Part shown: in pieces, positions 1 to 12,250 of the stretch | How positions within the stretch are numbered: position 1 is the first letter of the stretch | Layout: each line of letters starts with the position of its first letter | NCBI RefSeq assembly: GCF_001640805.2 | Contig: NC_066833.1 | Span: forward strand, 10,048,473-10,112,472 | Length of the DNA stretch: 64,000 bases | Direction: 5' to 3' | Origin: Lates calcarifer | Lineage: Eukaryota; Chordata; Actinopteri; Centropomidae | Position numbers and translations under genes: made by a program | Notes under the pieces: model-generated | Seen by the model: the letters and a program-made list of their open reading frames with translations, nothing else | What the model was told of the DNA's origin: nothing | The model's database searches: none

Positions 1-569
1 AGAGTTTAAGGAGCTGCTACCATTGGAGCCTAAATAGAAGGACTCTTCAGGTGCGGCTGGCGTCTCAAAGCCGTTGAAGAGCATGTCAGGGAAGTCAGCT
101 TGGTCAGATGTAAAGTCTGTGTTCACTGTCAGTGTTCGACCCATGGCCAGGTGTGCCTCAGAGGCATTGGGGAACTGGACGAAGGAACGCAGCGCTTTCT
201 CGGCTGCGTTCAGCTTAGCCTTCTTCTTCGTTGGGCCCATGCCCTCAAACATCTGTCCATTGACCTCCACGGTCATGACAAACACTGGTGCGTGGACCGG
301 TCCTGTCTGAGACAGCAGTTTGTACTGTAGACCCGGTTTGATTTCGTTCAGCTGCATCAGAGCGTTCTTGGGCAGGACCGGCCCCGGCGTTTTCTTGCGC
401 TTCTTGGCCCGAAACTTGGAGTGTGTGTGACCATTGTTTCCCTCCTCTAGGGGGCGCTTTCGACTGCCCAGGCCGCTTCCATTGGGGAGCTGTTCAGCCA
501 CTCCCAGCCCGTCTTTGCAGGACACGTTGTCCAGGTTTCGGTTTTCCTTAACGTCGGTGCTGCTCGAAC
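1..569 (-). CDS. adarb1: adarb1 (ADAR2) large coding exon, partial: nuclear-localisation region and first dsRNA-binding domain
   Basis: This exon encodes part of ADAR2, which converts adenosine to inosine in double-stranded RNA in the nucleus (for example GluA2 Q/R site recoding). The acceptor is cacc-gcag at 570-571, and the exon opens in phase 1, so the preceding exon's A plus GT makes Ser10. The following 189 codons are open to position 1, giving residues 10-199 counted from the canonical Met. Residues 11-25 read [15 protein letters not shown], as in mammalian ADAR2. Basic stretches RKRPLEEG (46-53) and [13 protein letters not shown] (61-73) match the nuclear-localisation region. Residues about 76-142 form dsRNA-binding domain 1: helix 1 [12 protein letters not shown], loop GPVHAP (100-104), and [15 protein letters not shown] with the RNA-contacting lysines at 124-126. 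The linker [14 protein letters not shown] follows. The exon is cut by the window edge, so dsRBD2 and the deaminase domain are not seen. The family call is very secure. ADARB2 (ADAR3) is less likely because the linker and N-terminus follow ADAR2. Confidence 0.97.
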
Positions 570-3411
570 CTGCGGTGCCCAGAAAGAGTAACTTACAACG
601 CCTTCGTTGCAGGATCTTGTAAATGCAAAATTTATAGATTCCTTTATCACTCTTTGGAACTGAACCAATGATTTGTGTTCCTTTATCACAGCAAGACAAA
701 TTGGCTTTTAATTTCAATGAACAATATCACCTATAGTCTACTAATGTTAATGTAGAGCATCATAAATAAATCTATTGTTCTTACAGAGATGGTGCATCCA
801 ACATTTCTTTTTTTGGTAAAATGGTTTTTAATTTTGACATTAAACTCTTAATATATCTTGATAATTAAAGTTGTAATTATGTAACCCTGTTATTCTAAAG
901 CTCAGGGTAAGTGTGAGACATATAATTTCAATTAAAACAACTACTGTACACTTTTCAGGTTGCACATTGTTATGGGTCACACAAATACGAGCACACGTCA
1001 ACACTCAACATAGACACACGCACACAGAGCTGTTCCTCATCCACTCTAACAATTTTTAATCTCTTGAGTGCCTTTAGAGAAATTAGGTACATTTTATGGG
1101 TTCACTTTTAAACTGCAGGTTCTGAAATTATACCGTACAGGGGAACACATATCACTGAATCCAGTTAGCAAAGTGGATGGAATATTGGCAAAAATTTTCA
1201 TTTATAACATCCTTCAGCAAAGGCTTGATAGGTTACTCCTTGCGGTACTCAGGAGAAAGAGAGGCCGCAGTGTGCATGAGTGGGATTGTAGGTTGGGTTG
1301 AGGGAGTGCAGGGGAGGAGTGCAGGGGGGAGGAGCTGAGGACCAGGCAAACAGGAGAACACATCAAAGAGGCAGAAGGAGAAGACTCCACCTACTGCAGG
1401 ATCCTACAGGCTTGACTGGTGACACGGTGGGAGGTTAAACTGCTGTTTAGCCATTTTTGAAAGGAATGACTGTCGTATTTAAAATCTGAATTCAAGAGCT
1501 GTTTCTAATGAGGTGCCATTCATAAGACCCTGTGCCTCTGAGATTCCCCCCGCGGAGCTTGTCAGAGAGCACAGTGTTTTAAGTTGCAATATGTACTGAC
1601 ATGCTGCTACCATCTGCATACTACAACTGACACTTCTCAAGGCAAGAGAGAGAAAAAAACATTTCCTCCGATGATCAAGAACACAAAATGCATATTCTTC
1701 AGCTTATGAGCTCTGACAACATGCAGTGTTTTTGGTGTGTGCATGCACTCTGCAAATTGGTGTGGAGTTTTGCAAATAAACATAATGACAAGGGAACGCA
1801 GGGACAGTGTTACTGTGCACAACAGGAGCCAAGAGCTATCACTATCTATCAGAATGGTGACAGGTGAAATTTGTAGATTGGACAGGGACACAATCTCAAC
1901 GACCTTTAATCACCACAGATGCTGTAGCATGAGCTTAGTGACTTTAGCTGTGGTGGAAAATGGTCTCAGACTAAAGTTAAATAAGGACTTGGACTCTCAT
2001 TCCATTAACTGTAACATGTTCTAGCCATCATTACTTCTTCTTAAATAGCTGTATTTGTGGGTTATAGTGACCAATTATCAAAAACATGTTAACACATAAT
2101 GAAAACTCTAGCATGCTGCACAGACAAATACAGTGAGAATAATGGCACACAGATAAAACTGGAGCTCCCTTTCTCCATCCCAAACTTTACCACAGTGATG
2201 TTCAGTTTAGAATATAATGACTTTTTGCAGCATGATTAATATCCACTAATACTCCAGAGCCTAAGACCAGATCTGAGGACAAAAGCCATGACACCATGCA
2301 CTGAATTATGGCACACACATGCAGTTGTGGTTATTATCATGACAGCACTTGTGTAATCAGCATCCATTAGTAACGCAAAGAAAAAGAAAATCCCATATGT
2401 TGGAATCTTGCAGGGCTAAAACTCCCTGCGGGGGGTTTCATGAACCAAACAATGCAGACAAAAAAAGTCTTTAATCACAACTTTATTTTAAGCATAACTT
2501 GTTTGTTGGGGGTTTGATTTGGGATGATTCATGTGATTAAAGAATTTCAAGAGCTGCTAAGGTTGTCACATAAAAGTGAAAAATTCTTTAATGATTTCCA
2601 CGGGTTTTCCCTTGGTATTACAGAATGAGGCTTGTGCAAGCTTGGACTGTGTTTTATCTTCAAATATATCTTTTGACAGCCGGTAAAAATGTGAGAAAGA
2701 GGCCGCCTGTGAAAGACAACAAAGACACGTAACAACACGTCTCTCCTCTGAATGAAAACACGAGTAGACTCGAGAGTATGACACTACGTTAAGAAGTCTT
2801 CATCTGGATTGCAGGTTAGGGCGCTTCCAGGATGACAGCTACCTTTGAATGCGAGTTCAAATTTGTTAAGGTGAAGAGAAACATATTCAATCATGTCTCT
2901 CCGTGTCCTCTGAGGTGCACATAAGAGTTCAAACCAAAATGTCTAATTAAAGTTCAATATGCTGGAGTGGAGCGATGCAGATAGAGGGAATCTGTAATAT
3001 GACCTGAAGCGCCGCAGATGTAATGATTAGTTCTTCCCTAAAAAGTTTTGGCAACATCAGCGGTGTGTATTTGTGTGTGTATAGACTAGTTTGTGTGTTG
3101 GTTCAGGTAAGGACGAATGATCATCCTGGTGGAGGGGCGACTAAATGCGAACACAAGTTAGCAACAAGAAAAAATGTGTTTATTTTGTTTGAACAAGTTA
3201 GATATTAAATTAGTTCTGTGTTGTATTGCGTGTTACGTTGTTTTATAAATTGTGGAAATGTGTTCACACTGATTACACATCAGAGAAGGACAGGACGTAC
3301 GAGGAAAGACATGCGGGCAGACAAAAAGGAGGGAGACAAAAACACAGGCAGACGTTTAAAAGAAGAGACCAGACAGGAGGGCAGACAGACAAATGAGAGA
3401 AGTCGACTCAC
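570..3411 (-). other. adarb1: adarb1 intron between start-codon exon and dsRBD1 exon
   Basis: The intron is bounded by donor GTGAGT (3411-3406) and acceptor GCAG (573-570). I see no convincing extra exon, RNA gene or bounded transposon inside. The 600-960 side is AT-rich. A G-rich patch lies at 1295-1340. Short open frames here have no family resemblance. Confidence 0.85.
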
Positions 3412-3486
3412 TCATATTCTCCTCCTCATCCACATCCATGGTGACGGGTTTGTTCTGACCGGAGAGCAGCCTTGCCCCCGCTGCAC
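3412..3486 (-). CDS. adarb1: adarb1 exon with the canonical start codon (coding 3412-3439; UTR or extension 3440-3486)
   Basis: The ATG at 3439-3437 sits in a strong Kozak context (gtcaccATGG) and starts MDVDEEENM, one charge-conserving step from mammalian MDIEDEENM. The exon ends ATGA at 3412, directly before the donor GTGAGT (3411-3406). Joined to the exon starting at 569 it gives ENM-S-SSSTDV, exactly the ADAR2 junction. The acceptor is AG at 3488-3487 after a pyrimidine-rich tract; a second AG six bases further on (3482-3481) could serve instead. The 47 bases between acceptor and ATG carry no in-frame stop. They read GAAGARLLSGQNKPVT when spliced in phase 1 to the R-domain exon at 20142. 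This segment is therefore 5' UTR in the standard mRNA and coding in the long isoform. The intron to the next exon is 2,841 bp. Confidence 0.95.
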   Translation of the reverse strand: MQRGQGCSPVRTNPSPWMWMRRRI

Positions 3487-3879
3487 CTGAGGATCAGAGG
3501 ACACAAAGGTGGACTGCATAAGTGACACACATGCACATTAGCGCATTCCCAGACCTTGAGCGGCTACGGCGATGATACATTTCTTGCCTGATGCACCGCC
3601 ACGCACACACACAAAGAAACATGCACGCGTGGCACTGTGTAAGTAGACCGTGATGTAGGCATATAAATATTCAGAGACTGAGAGATATCAAGGTGAGAGA
3701 GGAGGCCAGGGCTGACAGGCCTTAATAGCAGGAGCAGTCTATTGTGACTTTAATATCCCTCCGATTAGACCTCATTTCCCACTGCCTGCTGAGAGATATA
3801 CAGCTGGTGACATGGCCAAGTCACTCCACTGACACACACACCTACACACACACGGCCTGTCCCAAGGTGGAGAGTGCGA

Positions 3880-4402
3880 TTAAAGCTCCATTAAGCAATA
3901 TTTCCCACACTAACATTGAATGAAATGACTTCCTGTATTCTGCCATGTTCTCTAATGCTGCCAATTACACTGACAATGAACAACCAACCCAGTTTATTTT
4001 TCAGCCTTTTTCAGTGTTGTGCCAGTTTATATGGTTGAACGTGAAGCAGTCAATGAGTGGATCGTTAAGTCAGACAAACATCCAGCAGCAAGACGTGTCC
4101 ATCGTTCCCATCCAGCAAAGACTGGAGGATAGGTACGTCAACTACTACATTACTCTGAGTCTGTCGTAGCATCACTGCTACAGCGACGACGAGCAGGGTG
4201 CACCCTGTCCTGTCCAACTCCACATCCACAGACTTCTTTCATTCTCAAACTCGTAGTCTTCAAGTAATGTCGCCTGAGGCAGTTCGTCACCACGCAGCTC
4301 CCTCTGGAGCCAGTAAAGGCTTCGTACAACTTCTTTCACAGTAGTTTCCCCAACACCTGTAACTAGACTCTGATGTGTAGAATCAGTGGAGTTCCCCTTT
4401 AA
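3880..4402. repeat. Probable dispersed repeat in the adarb1 intron
   Basis: The block starts near attaaagctccattaagc and ends near gtggagttcccctttaag. Its wording, notably the right part around 4200-4400, resembles a repeat I recall from several fish genomes. No clear terminal inverted repeat or target-site duplication is visible, so class and exact ends are unknown. The call rests mainly on recollection and only one copy is seen in this window. Confidence 0.35.
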
Positions 4403-5368
4403 GCCTCTTTCACTTTTACTCAGTCAAGTGAGACAAATCAAACCCTTTTCCATCGTTTCTGAGAAAACAAATAGCAAAATAGTTGACTACAACAAAATTG
4501 TAATATGCTGTTTGTTTAACCTCTAACAAATCATGAGGTTTATTTCTGTTTTCAGGATGTTCTTGGAGAAAAGTTTTCCCACTGGCCCGCTGGTCTAATT
4601 ACAGAATTAATAGTTCTGAGAAAGTTTCAGCTGCATGACTTCTCCCATCAGTCTCCCCACCAACCACATGAAAAGCCAAAGTGTGACAAAAAATATTGCC
4701 AAGAGCGGGGCAGATGAGTGCAGACGGATGAAACAGACTAACAGAGTAAGTTAGACGAGAGAAAGAGAGTTAAAGCAGCGAAGAGGGAAAAGGAAGAGAG
4801 GCACAAAGAGAAAGAATGAGAAAGATGGCATCATGATATAGAACAGATTGTGCTGATTCTACTCTCTCTACCCGCCTTCCATCAGTGTGCCCATTCCTCA
4901 GCCAGACACTTTCTTAAGCTAAACTAAATGGGCTAATTAATCTGGGCTAATGGTGGGTGACAGCAAATATGCTAGCACAATTATCACCCTATTAAAGATT
5001 CATATTCCAACCCATAATTGAAAATGAAAAGGTGGGTGAAGGGAGGATGGGTGGGAGTAGGTCCAACAGAGTGGAAGATGAGAGTGATTTTTCTCAGGTA
5101 GTCGGAGCCTGTTGTTCTTCTGTTGTGATCTGTATGTAACCAAAATCACAAGAAACCCTGACATTTAGTCACGTACTTCTTTGACTTATTCCCTCGACAC
5201 ACACACTGCTGTGTAGTTTAATCAGCATGCAATGCAAATGTGCCTGTCAGTTTTTATTTTCAGATGAAACCGCCTTGGTCATAAATCCAAAACTATTCCT
5301 GAAATCAGGTGCAATCAGTGGAGAGTCTCACAAAGAAATAATTATGTGAGTGTATGTGGGTGTATGCC

Positions 5369-5387
5369 TGTGTGTGTGTGTGTGTGT
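5369..5387. repeat. (TG)n microsatellite
   Basis: An uninterrupted dinucleotide run of about nine TG units, preceded by an impure TG/TATG stretch from about 5350. Confidence 0.9.
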
Positions 5388-8300
5388 TTGGTGAAATCTA
5401 GAAGTAAATGTCTTCGCAGTCCTAAAGGGCACTGCGCTTCAGAAAAAAAACACAGTCCCTGTTTCTGTTACATAAAAAGAAACCTTATTCTTCTGTGTCG
5501 AGGACAGTGTGTTGCCTGAAGTAAAAACCTATACAGCTTCATCGCCTGATTCTCATCAGAATTATTTTAAGATTCACACATGTACAAGCTGCTTTCTTAA
5601 AATGATGTGTCTTACTTACACCTCTGTCATTACAGAGGAATGGGCACTGCAGCTTCCACAGTCGATTTTTCATGTATTGGTTGGCGCCAGATGGTCGCTA
5701 CGTAATTTGAATATGAAGGACCGACAGCAACCTAATGTTTACTACTGATGTGTTAGCTCAGAATATATTATGCTGTCAACTAAATCTGATTTACAGACAT
5801 CTCACGGTCCACAGTTGGCAATAAGGGGATATATATTACACATTTAGACCACGAGCCAATAAAACTGTCCGAGAAATGTGACGTACAGAACATCAGAGAA
5901 AGATGTTTTCTGATGGCGCTCAAGCATTCGCCTTTAAAGATCAGACATCCCCGGACATTAAAGCCCCGTTAAACTAGTTTGGACTTTTGCATGCATGAGG
6001 ATTTAAGACACACAGGTGAAGCCAAGGCAGCATCCTTGAAAGATTTTGGTACTGACCATTTCTGGAGCACACACAACTGAAGCAGAGGATTTAAAGTGAG
6101 TCAAAAGAATCAAGGGAGAGGGCTGCCGACTATCTCCCTCCACATGCATAAATGATACTGCGTCATCAAGTTGTGAGACGGCTTGGTTCCAGGTAATTTT
6201 GAGTGGACGCCAAGGGAGGCAGGGAAAAGAGAAAGATGAGAAAGAAGATGAAAAACCTCAAATTCAATCTGGCACGGTGAGAGGGACTGAGGGGAAATAA
6301 GGTGGTTTTGATTTGTCTCTCATCCCTCGCTTGCGCTGTGACGGAGCGATAGAGCATCGCCGCCGTGGAGGGAGCACCAGCAGCGGCTGACTGACGAGAG
6401 AGGAGGTGGGATGGTGGGGTGGAGCGAGGGATGGAAAGGTAAAGGTGAGGGAAGAATAAAGGACGAGAGAGATAGAAAATGCAATCCTATTCCGAGTAAA
6501 AGAGAATCATTATCTCCTCTAAAACAGAAGGCGATGGAAAGGTCTGCCCTTGGCAGGCTGTGAGGTTCAAACTGTCCAGAACAAACTGCCTATCAAAGCT
6601 AGTGTGGGAAGTCAGGGTCTCCATCAAAATAACTTCAAGTCTTAAAACCACAGGTATAAATAATTAAAGAAATAATCTTGCTTGTGTGAAGTGCTGACCT
6701 TCAATAATTAAAAAAAAACTGAAAATGTAAAAATCCATTTTGGCATGCACCACATTAGTTTCACCCTCCACAACTGGAACGCTACATGTTCTAAGCAAAA
6801 ACTTGAAAGGTAACCTGTCATGGTAATGGGCCACAAAGCAAAAATACATTGAGTTGAAAGGTCCATTGGTGCAAAGATGCAAAATGCATTAGCACTGTAG
6901 CAGTGCATTAGCATACTGGGCAGCGTTTTCCCTTGAACTGCATCTTTTCTAAGTGCTCCTGTTAGGTTCAGCCCGTCTCCAGCAAATGGTCCATGTAAAC
7001 AAAAACAACATGAAGATCTTTAATCATATTTTCCATAAATTTCTGGTGATTTATGGAATCACCATGAGAGAGCTGATGTCAATTGGCCTGTTGGAGAAAA
7101 CACAGTGTTGTACTTTGTTTTTAACTTCATCTAATAGCATGAGGCAGTGGAGGCTCTGGTGTCTGATGGGGGATATCATTGCCTGTTACCTCACTCAGTC
7201 CCAGTGTAATCTTAATGCTCTGTCTTCAGGATGCTGTGCTTTATTCTTAAGGTAATACCTGTTTTTAAGGTAGCCTATCTACCCGACCTTTCACTGCAAA
7301 TGGTAAGGGACAGCGCTTTAAATGCTTGGGACATGGCTCTGCCTTTACTGGGAGGTTTTACAGAGCGTACTTTAACTCTGAATAACTCTGAGCTCCCCCT
7401 CTTCAGTCCCCTGTATTTCTATAAATTCTGGGTAGTCTCTGCTCTTACCCTTTTTATTCCGTGGACAGTCAGTCTGAATTTGTTTCATCCACAAGACGCT
7501 GGTGCATCACCTCCTGCTACCGTCACTGTTCAACCCCAACATACTTTTTGACCGATGTATCTACCTCCATGTAAATCACTTATTACCCACTTTAGCTCCT
7601 GCTTATTCTGTGAGTAGCCTCCCTGTCTTTAAAATCCCCTTAAATTAGCGGTGTCGTTTATACATTTGCATCTAAACCTGTTGTTTGTTCCTCCATTTTT
7701 CTTTCGTTGTTGCTCTGTTCCCATGACATCCCAAGGATTTATAACAGACGATGTATTTTCAGTGTATTTTAATTACAGCGGGCAATTCCTCCAAAGGAGA
7801 TAGAAGGAGACGTGGATGTAATTAGTATCAATGATGACACAGCAATTGGTCGATTGATGGAATGATGGCTTCTAATTGGTCCCTCAACAAGATGATAGCC
7901 TCTGAGTGGTCAGACTGTAAACTCAAGTTTCTACTGTCGCCTCACGTAAAAGCTTTGCTCTTTCATGCTATCACCCTCTGAAAGCACTTATCTCCTTCAC
8001 TTATACTTTAGTCTTTAACCTTTCACTCACACCACGCAGGGTCCTCTGTAATTGAAAACAAACTGGTTTGAAGAAAAGGCTGCAAGTACACCACACGCCT
8101 GGCATCTGACAGTCTCAAAAGGTATAGATTTCAGAAATGTTTGATTGGATAAAGAAAAGTCAACTTTAAATGCAGCCATTTAAATCAACTCTTAATAAAA
8201 AATAAACTTGTCTTTTTCCTTTTTCTGATGGATGAAATTACTTGTAAGTAATTCATTCGGTGCTTCTTGCCTCCCATAATTTTTCAGTCTGCAGAAAGCG

Positions 8301-10180
8301 TCAGCGGCATCGCCTAAATGCTTGGCCCCAGTGAGGGAATCTACTACTGTCACCCAGACTACATTAACAGCATATTAAAAGACAAAAGCCTCCCCCTTCA
8401 AACTTTCAGCAGCCTGACGTGCTGCTGTGTTGACAGGACCAAGACAGGCTCTAAAAACAGCCCCCGCTTCGCTGCTGTCACCAGCAGTCAGAGGAAAAAC
8501 ATGCATCGTTGCACAAATACAGCCATGTACATACTCATCTCTGTAATCTAAATGTCGCTTGCTGTGCTGCTGAGGAAGCCAAGACAAAGAGAATCCACAA
8601 TCCCAGGAATCGTATCGTAATCAACAGTAATTCTAATTTTCTTACTATTTCATTTTTACAATTGGTTTTCAGTGTGTTGGAATATGTTTTTTTTAATGGA
8701 ACCTCTCCCCCCCACCATTTTTTTTTCTGTTGAAATATTGTATCGGCTGAATGCCCAGTAATTGATGTGTCCAAGTCTAAACCATTTGCCGAAAAAGCTA
8801 AGATAAATGTGTTGCTCGCGCAGGTTTTTATCACAGTCATAATGTTACAGCGCTGCTATAACAAAAGACAAAACCTAAATGTGCTCATTTTCTGTTGAAA
8901 TTTGTTTCACAGTCATACCTACGCAAAAGAAATCGGAGATGGTGGTGACGTCCTTTAAATTCAGCATCTTATCCGGTCTTAAAACGTCTGGTAGCCGTGG
9001 TGAAAAACGAAACAGCTACACTTTCTGGGTTGACCAAACTTTCCAACAATCCACCCGTCACGCAGCTTTGTCAATCAACTTCAGCAAACTGAAAAGCTCA
9101 GAGATTCTTTTGAAAAATAGATCATTCTCAAAATAAGAGAGTTGTAGAATGAGGCTGGGGAATGAATAACCAATGAAGAGTTAAAGAAAACTCCTCTGAG
9201 GGGAGAAAGCACGTTAGACGAAGAAGAGCTTTTCAAAAGATGTAGTCAGACAGACAGCTCAATCAGACATGGCATTGACCTTTACAAACCACACTCTGAA
9301 TAGCCACTGTTATAACAGGAAATACCTGCTTAATTCATATTCACCACCTTTTAAAAACATATTTGAACATCTTTGCCTTTATTCACCATCACAGATTGGG
9401 GTGGCAAACAAGAAATATGTGGAGAGAGAGAGAAGGGGACGACGTCCAACAAAGAAGCTCAGACGTATCCGAACAGGTGAGGTTTGTGGTACATGTTTTA
9501 AACCAGGATCCCATGTTGTTTAAGCTGCTGGTTGACAGTGTTCACTGTTGTTAATTTGATCATTTAGGACAATGAGTACCTGTTTATAATACAGTTTTAC
9601 ACAGACTGAAGTGTTTATTTATGCATTTGTCTACAACTGTAACTCCCCCTGTGGACACTGATAAGTGGAGGCTGGTATCTACACAGATAAAGACAATATC
9701 GTAAAACACTCGCTACACTTAAAATGCAGCTTTATGTTAGCGACTCAAAAGAGCTACTGTGTGCAAATACACATTAAGTTGGTTACTGCATTGATAATAT
9801 TAAAAGTCGACACACTTTTATTTGAAAATGCCAAGTTCCAGTCGTCGTCACATCCACAGCATCAAACCATCCCTGGTCATTTGCAGCAGACGACTTGCAT
9901 GGCTAACAGTCTGTTTAACTGACGCCTTGGTCTGACAGGCTCCCTGGGGGAGGAGGGGGGGTGGTATCATGATTTGCAGTACAATGCCAGGACTTGCTGG
10001 GTAATGGACCAATACAGAGGCTCTGCTGGGAGATAAGAGGGAAAAATGGGCACTGCCCCCACACACCCGCTGTCAGCCGAGCCCCTACGGCACAGCTAAC
10101 TCAGAGGTGTTCAAACTCAGCTTTGGTGTGTGTGAGAAATGAGAAAACAATGAAAACAGAAAAATAAGGAAGGGAACTTA

Positions 10181-10258
10181 CTGCCTTAATCGGTCAATTA
10201 GGATCTCATGATCAAATGTTCCAAAGGCTGGGATAAGATCCAACAGAGGCCAGACTGA
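10181..10258 (-). mobile_element. LINE reverse-transcriptase fragment (L2/Rex1/CR1-like)
   Basis: Minus-strand translation gives WPLLDLIPAFGTFDHEILID followed by RLRQ. This resembles the LLDLSAAFDTVDH...LLDRL motif of non-LTR retrotransposon reverse transcriptases, including the FD of the A motif in degenerate form (AFGTFDH in place of AFDTVDH). The similarity stops at a TAA directly after RLRQ, and the sequence upstream in the same frame (10259-10468) does not continue convincingly as reverse transcriptase. It is a dead scrap, inserted in the same orientation as adarb1. The subfamily cannot be decided from 25 residues. Confidence 0.55.
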
Positions 10259-11457
10259 AATTTCACCAAAATACAAGTGACTTCCAAATTTTGAATTAAC
10301 TTTAAAACAAATTGAGGGGAAAGCGTAATTTTGAAATAGCTCTAAAATTACTGTACAAATGTGAACCCAGATCAGATAAGAGGGGCCCAATGACCAGGAA
10401 CCATGGGGAGACAGAAACCAGAGCCTGTTTAAGAAAGTTGAGAGAAGCTGTATCAACAACTCCTTCACATGACAACCTGCCTTTCAGCTGCAATTAATGA
10501 GTGAATCTACTGATTATTTCCCAGAGCCCAAAATGATTTGTTTTGCCACTGATTTCCTCATGTACGGCAGAGAAAAGCAGCAAATCCTCAGATTTCAGAA
10601 GGTGGACTGGTGGATGATAAAAACAGCTTTTAATGACGCAGCTGATCGGTGAAGATGCTGATTGATGTTCTGTCGACCGACTGACTGGTTGAACAGTTAA
10701 TTGTTTCAAGTCTGAGAAATACAGAGCAGATGTTTAACATGAAAGCTGTTAGGTTTACAAGCTTGTTCAGTGTTGTTTTTTTGGACCTCAGCCCTGATAA
10801 GAAGCTTGGCTGAATGCATACTATGCAAACTTTTTTTTTCCACGAAACATGACAAATTGGTGGAAAAAAAACGAACTGCAGATGTGGAGGAATGTGGGAA
10901 GAAGAGAGAATCTGTCTTTTATTGTGTTCCAGACTTTAATATCTGACAGTCGGTTGTTTATCATCATGAGGGAGCTGATGGTGAGAGGAGGGAAAAATGG
11001 GGAAAGCAGAGGCAGAGAGTATCAATATGAATTTTTTATTTGATGGGTTTTATGGGAGATTGCATTTCAGGAGAAGCTGGAGTCAAGGTTCACGGTGGAG
11101 CGAGAGGAGAAAGAGGCAAGGTCGTAAAGGCGTGAGATAATGGTGTCCCTGCACGAGAAGAACACACACAGCACACTGTCCCCTATATGTGCAAAGAAGC
11201 TATGGATCAGACGCCTAAAAACACACACTGCCTCAAATTTGATCATTCTGCTTGAAGCTGAAAACTCCCTCGTGTATTTTCCATCGTTTTTATTCACACA
11301 CCTTTTTAATTTCTTTCTCTCTCAAACATATACAGTACAGACTCTTTCCAACTTGGCTTTCTCCCTCCAACAATTTCACACAAATGTGCACACACACGCA
11401 AACGTCTTAGGCTGGCTTCAGGTGTGGTCATAAATCATCAGAGTGAGTGGCTATGAT

Positions 11458-11468
11458 CCCCCCCCCCC
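11458..11468. repeat. Poly-C run next to a purine-rich GGGGTGGA tract
   Basis: Eleven C bases are followed at about 11480-11520 by imperfect repeats of ggggtgga. A short (CA)n run lies at 11696-11712. Confidence 0.8.
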
Positions 11469-12222
11469 GCACCAGCAGAGCTAGGGGAGAGAGGGGTGGA
11501 GGGGTGGAGGGGGTTGGAGGGTGCGTAGCAGGGTTGCTGGGCCAGAGAGGAGGCTGCGGGTAAAAGGCTGCCCTCGCTTCACGTGTCCGTCAAGGCCAGA
11601 ACGAGCCACCGCTCAGCCTCTGGGTGCGACACATGGCAGACAGCCGACACCAGTGACACAACTGGTGTCTGTGTCTATCTATACACACATCTCTAACACA
11701 CACACACACACAACAAATACACAGGTAGCTGGGCAAAAACACACACACATTTCTTTTTTGTTTTCAGTAACTGTCCTTATTTATTCATTTATTCTATTCA
11801 TAATCCACATCATTGGTTCCAGTCTATCAAGTTCACTATACACCGCACATGAATCTCCAATGGACCACCGCAGGAATATGAGGTGGAGGATGAGGTAGGT
11901 ACCAACATCAGCCACGTCCAAGGAAACCAGAGGTAAACATTCGCTTCTAACAGCTTTATATGGTCAGTTTAACACCTGGTAAAACGAATGCCAGAGAGAT
12001 TAGAGAACTGTGCTGATGCCTGGTGTAAGCCTATCACAGAGTTGAGTTAGAAAGAAGCAAGGCTCCTAGTATCTGCTTGATCCCGGACCCACTGGTTGAG
12101 TTGCATTATGGGTAATGTGGGCCAGAAGAAGAATATACATGAAAAAAAAAAAATGTTATCTATTTTTAAAACTGTCCAATGCTTGAAAAAGAGCTGCAAA
12201 AAAGATGAGACTGTGTAGACTG

Positions 12223-12250
12223 ATATATATATATATATAAATATATATAA
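12223..12250. repeat. (AT)n microsatellite
   Basis: An AT dinucleotide run interrupted once by an extra A. Confidence 0.9.

Noticed and set aside
74..330. Plus-strand open frames over the first 330 bases
   Set aside because: They are antisense shadows of the adarb1 dsRBD1 exon, which is read on the minus strand.
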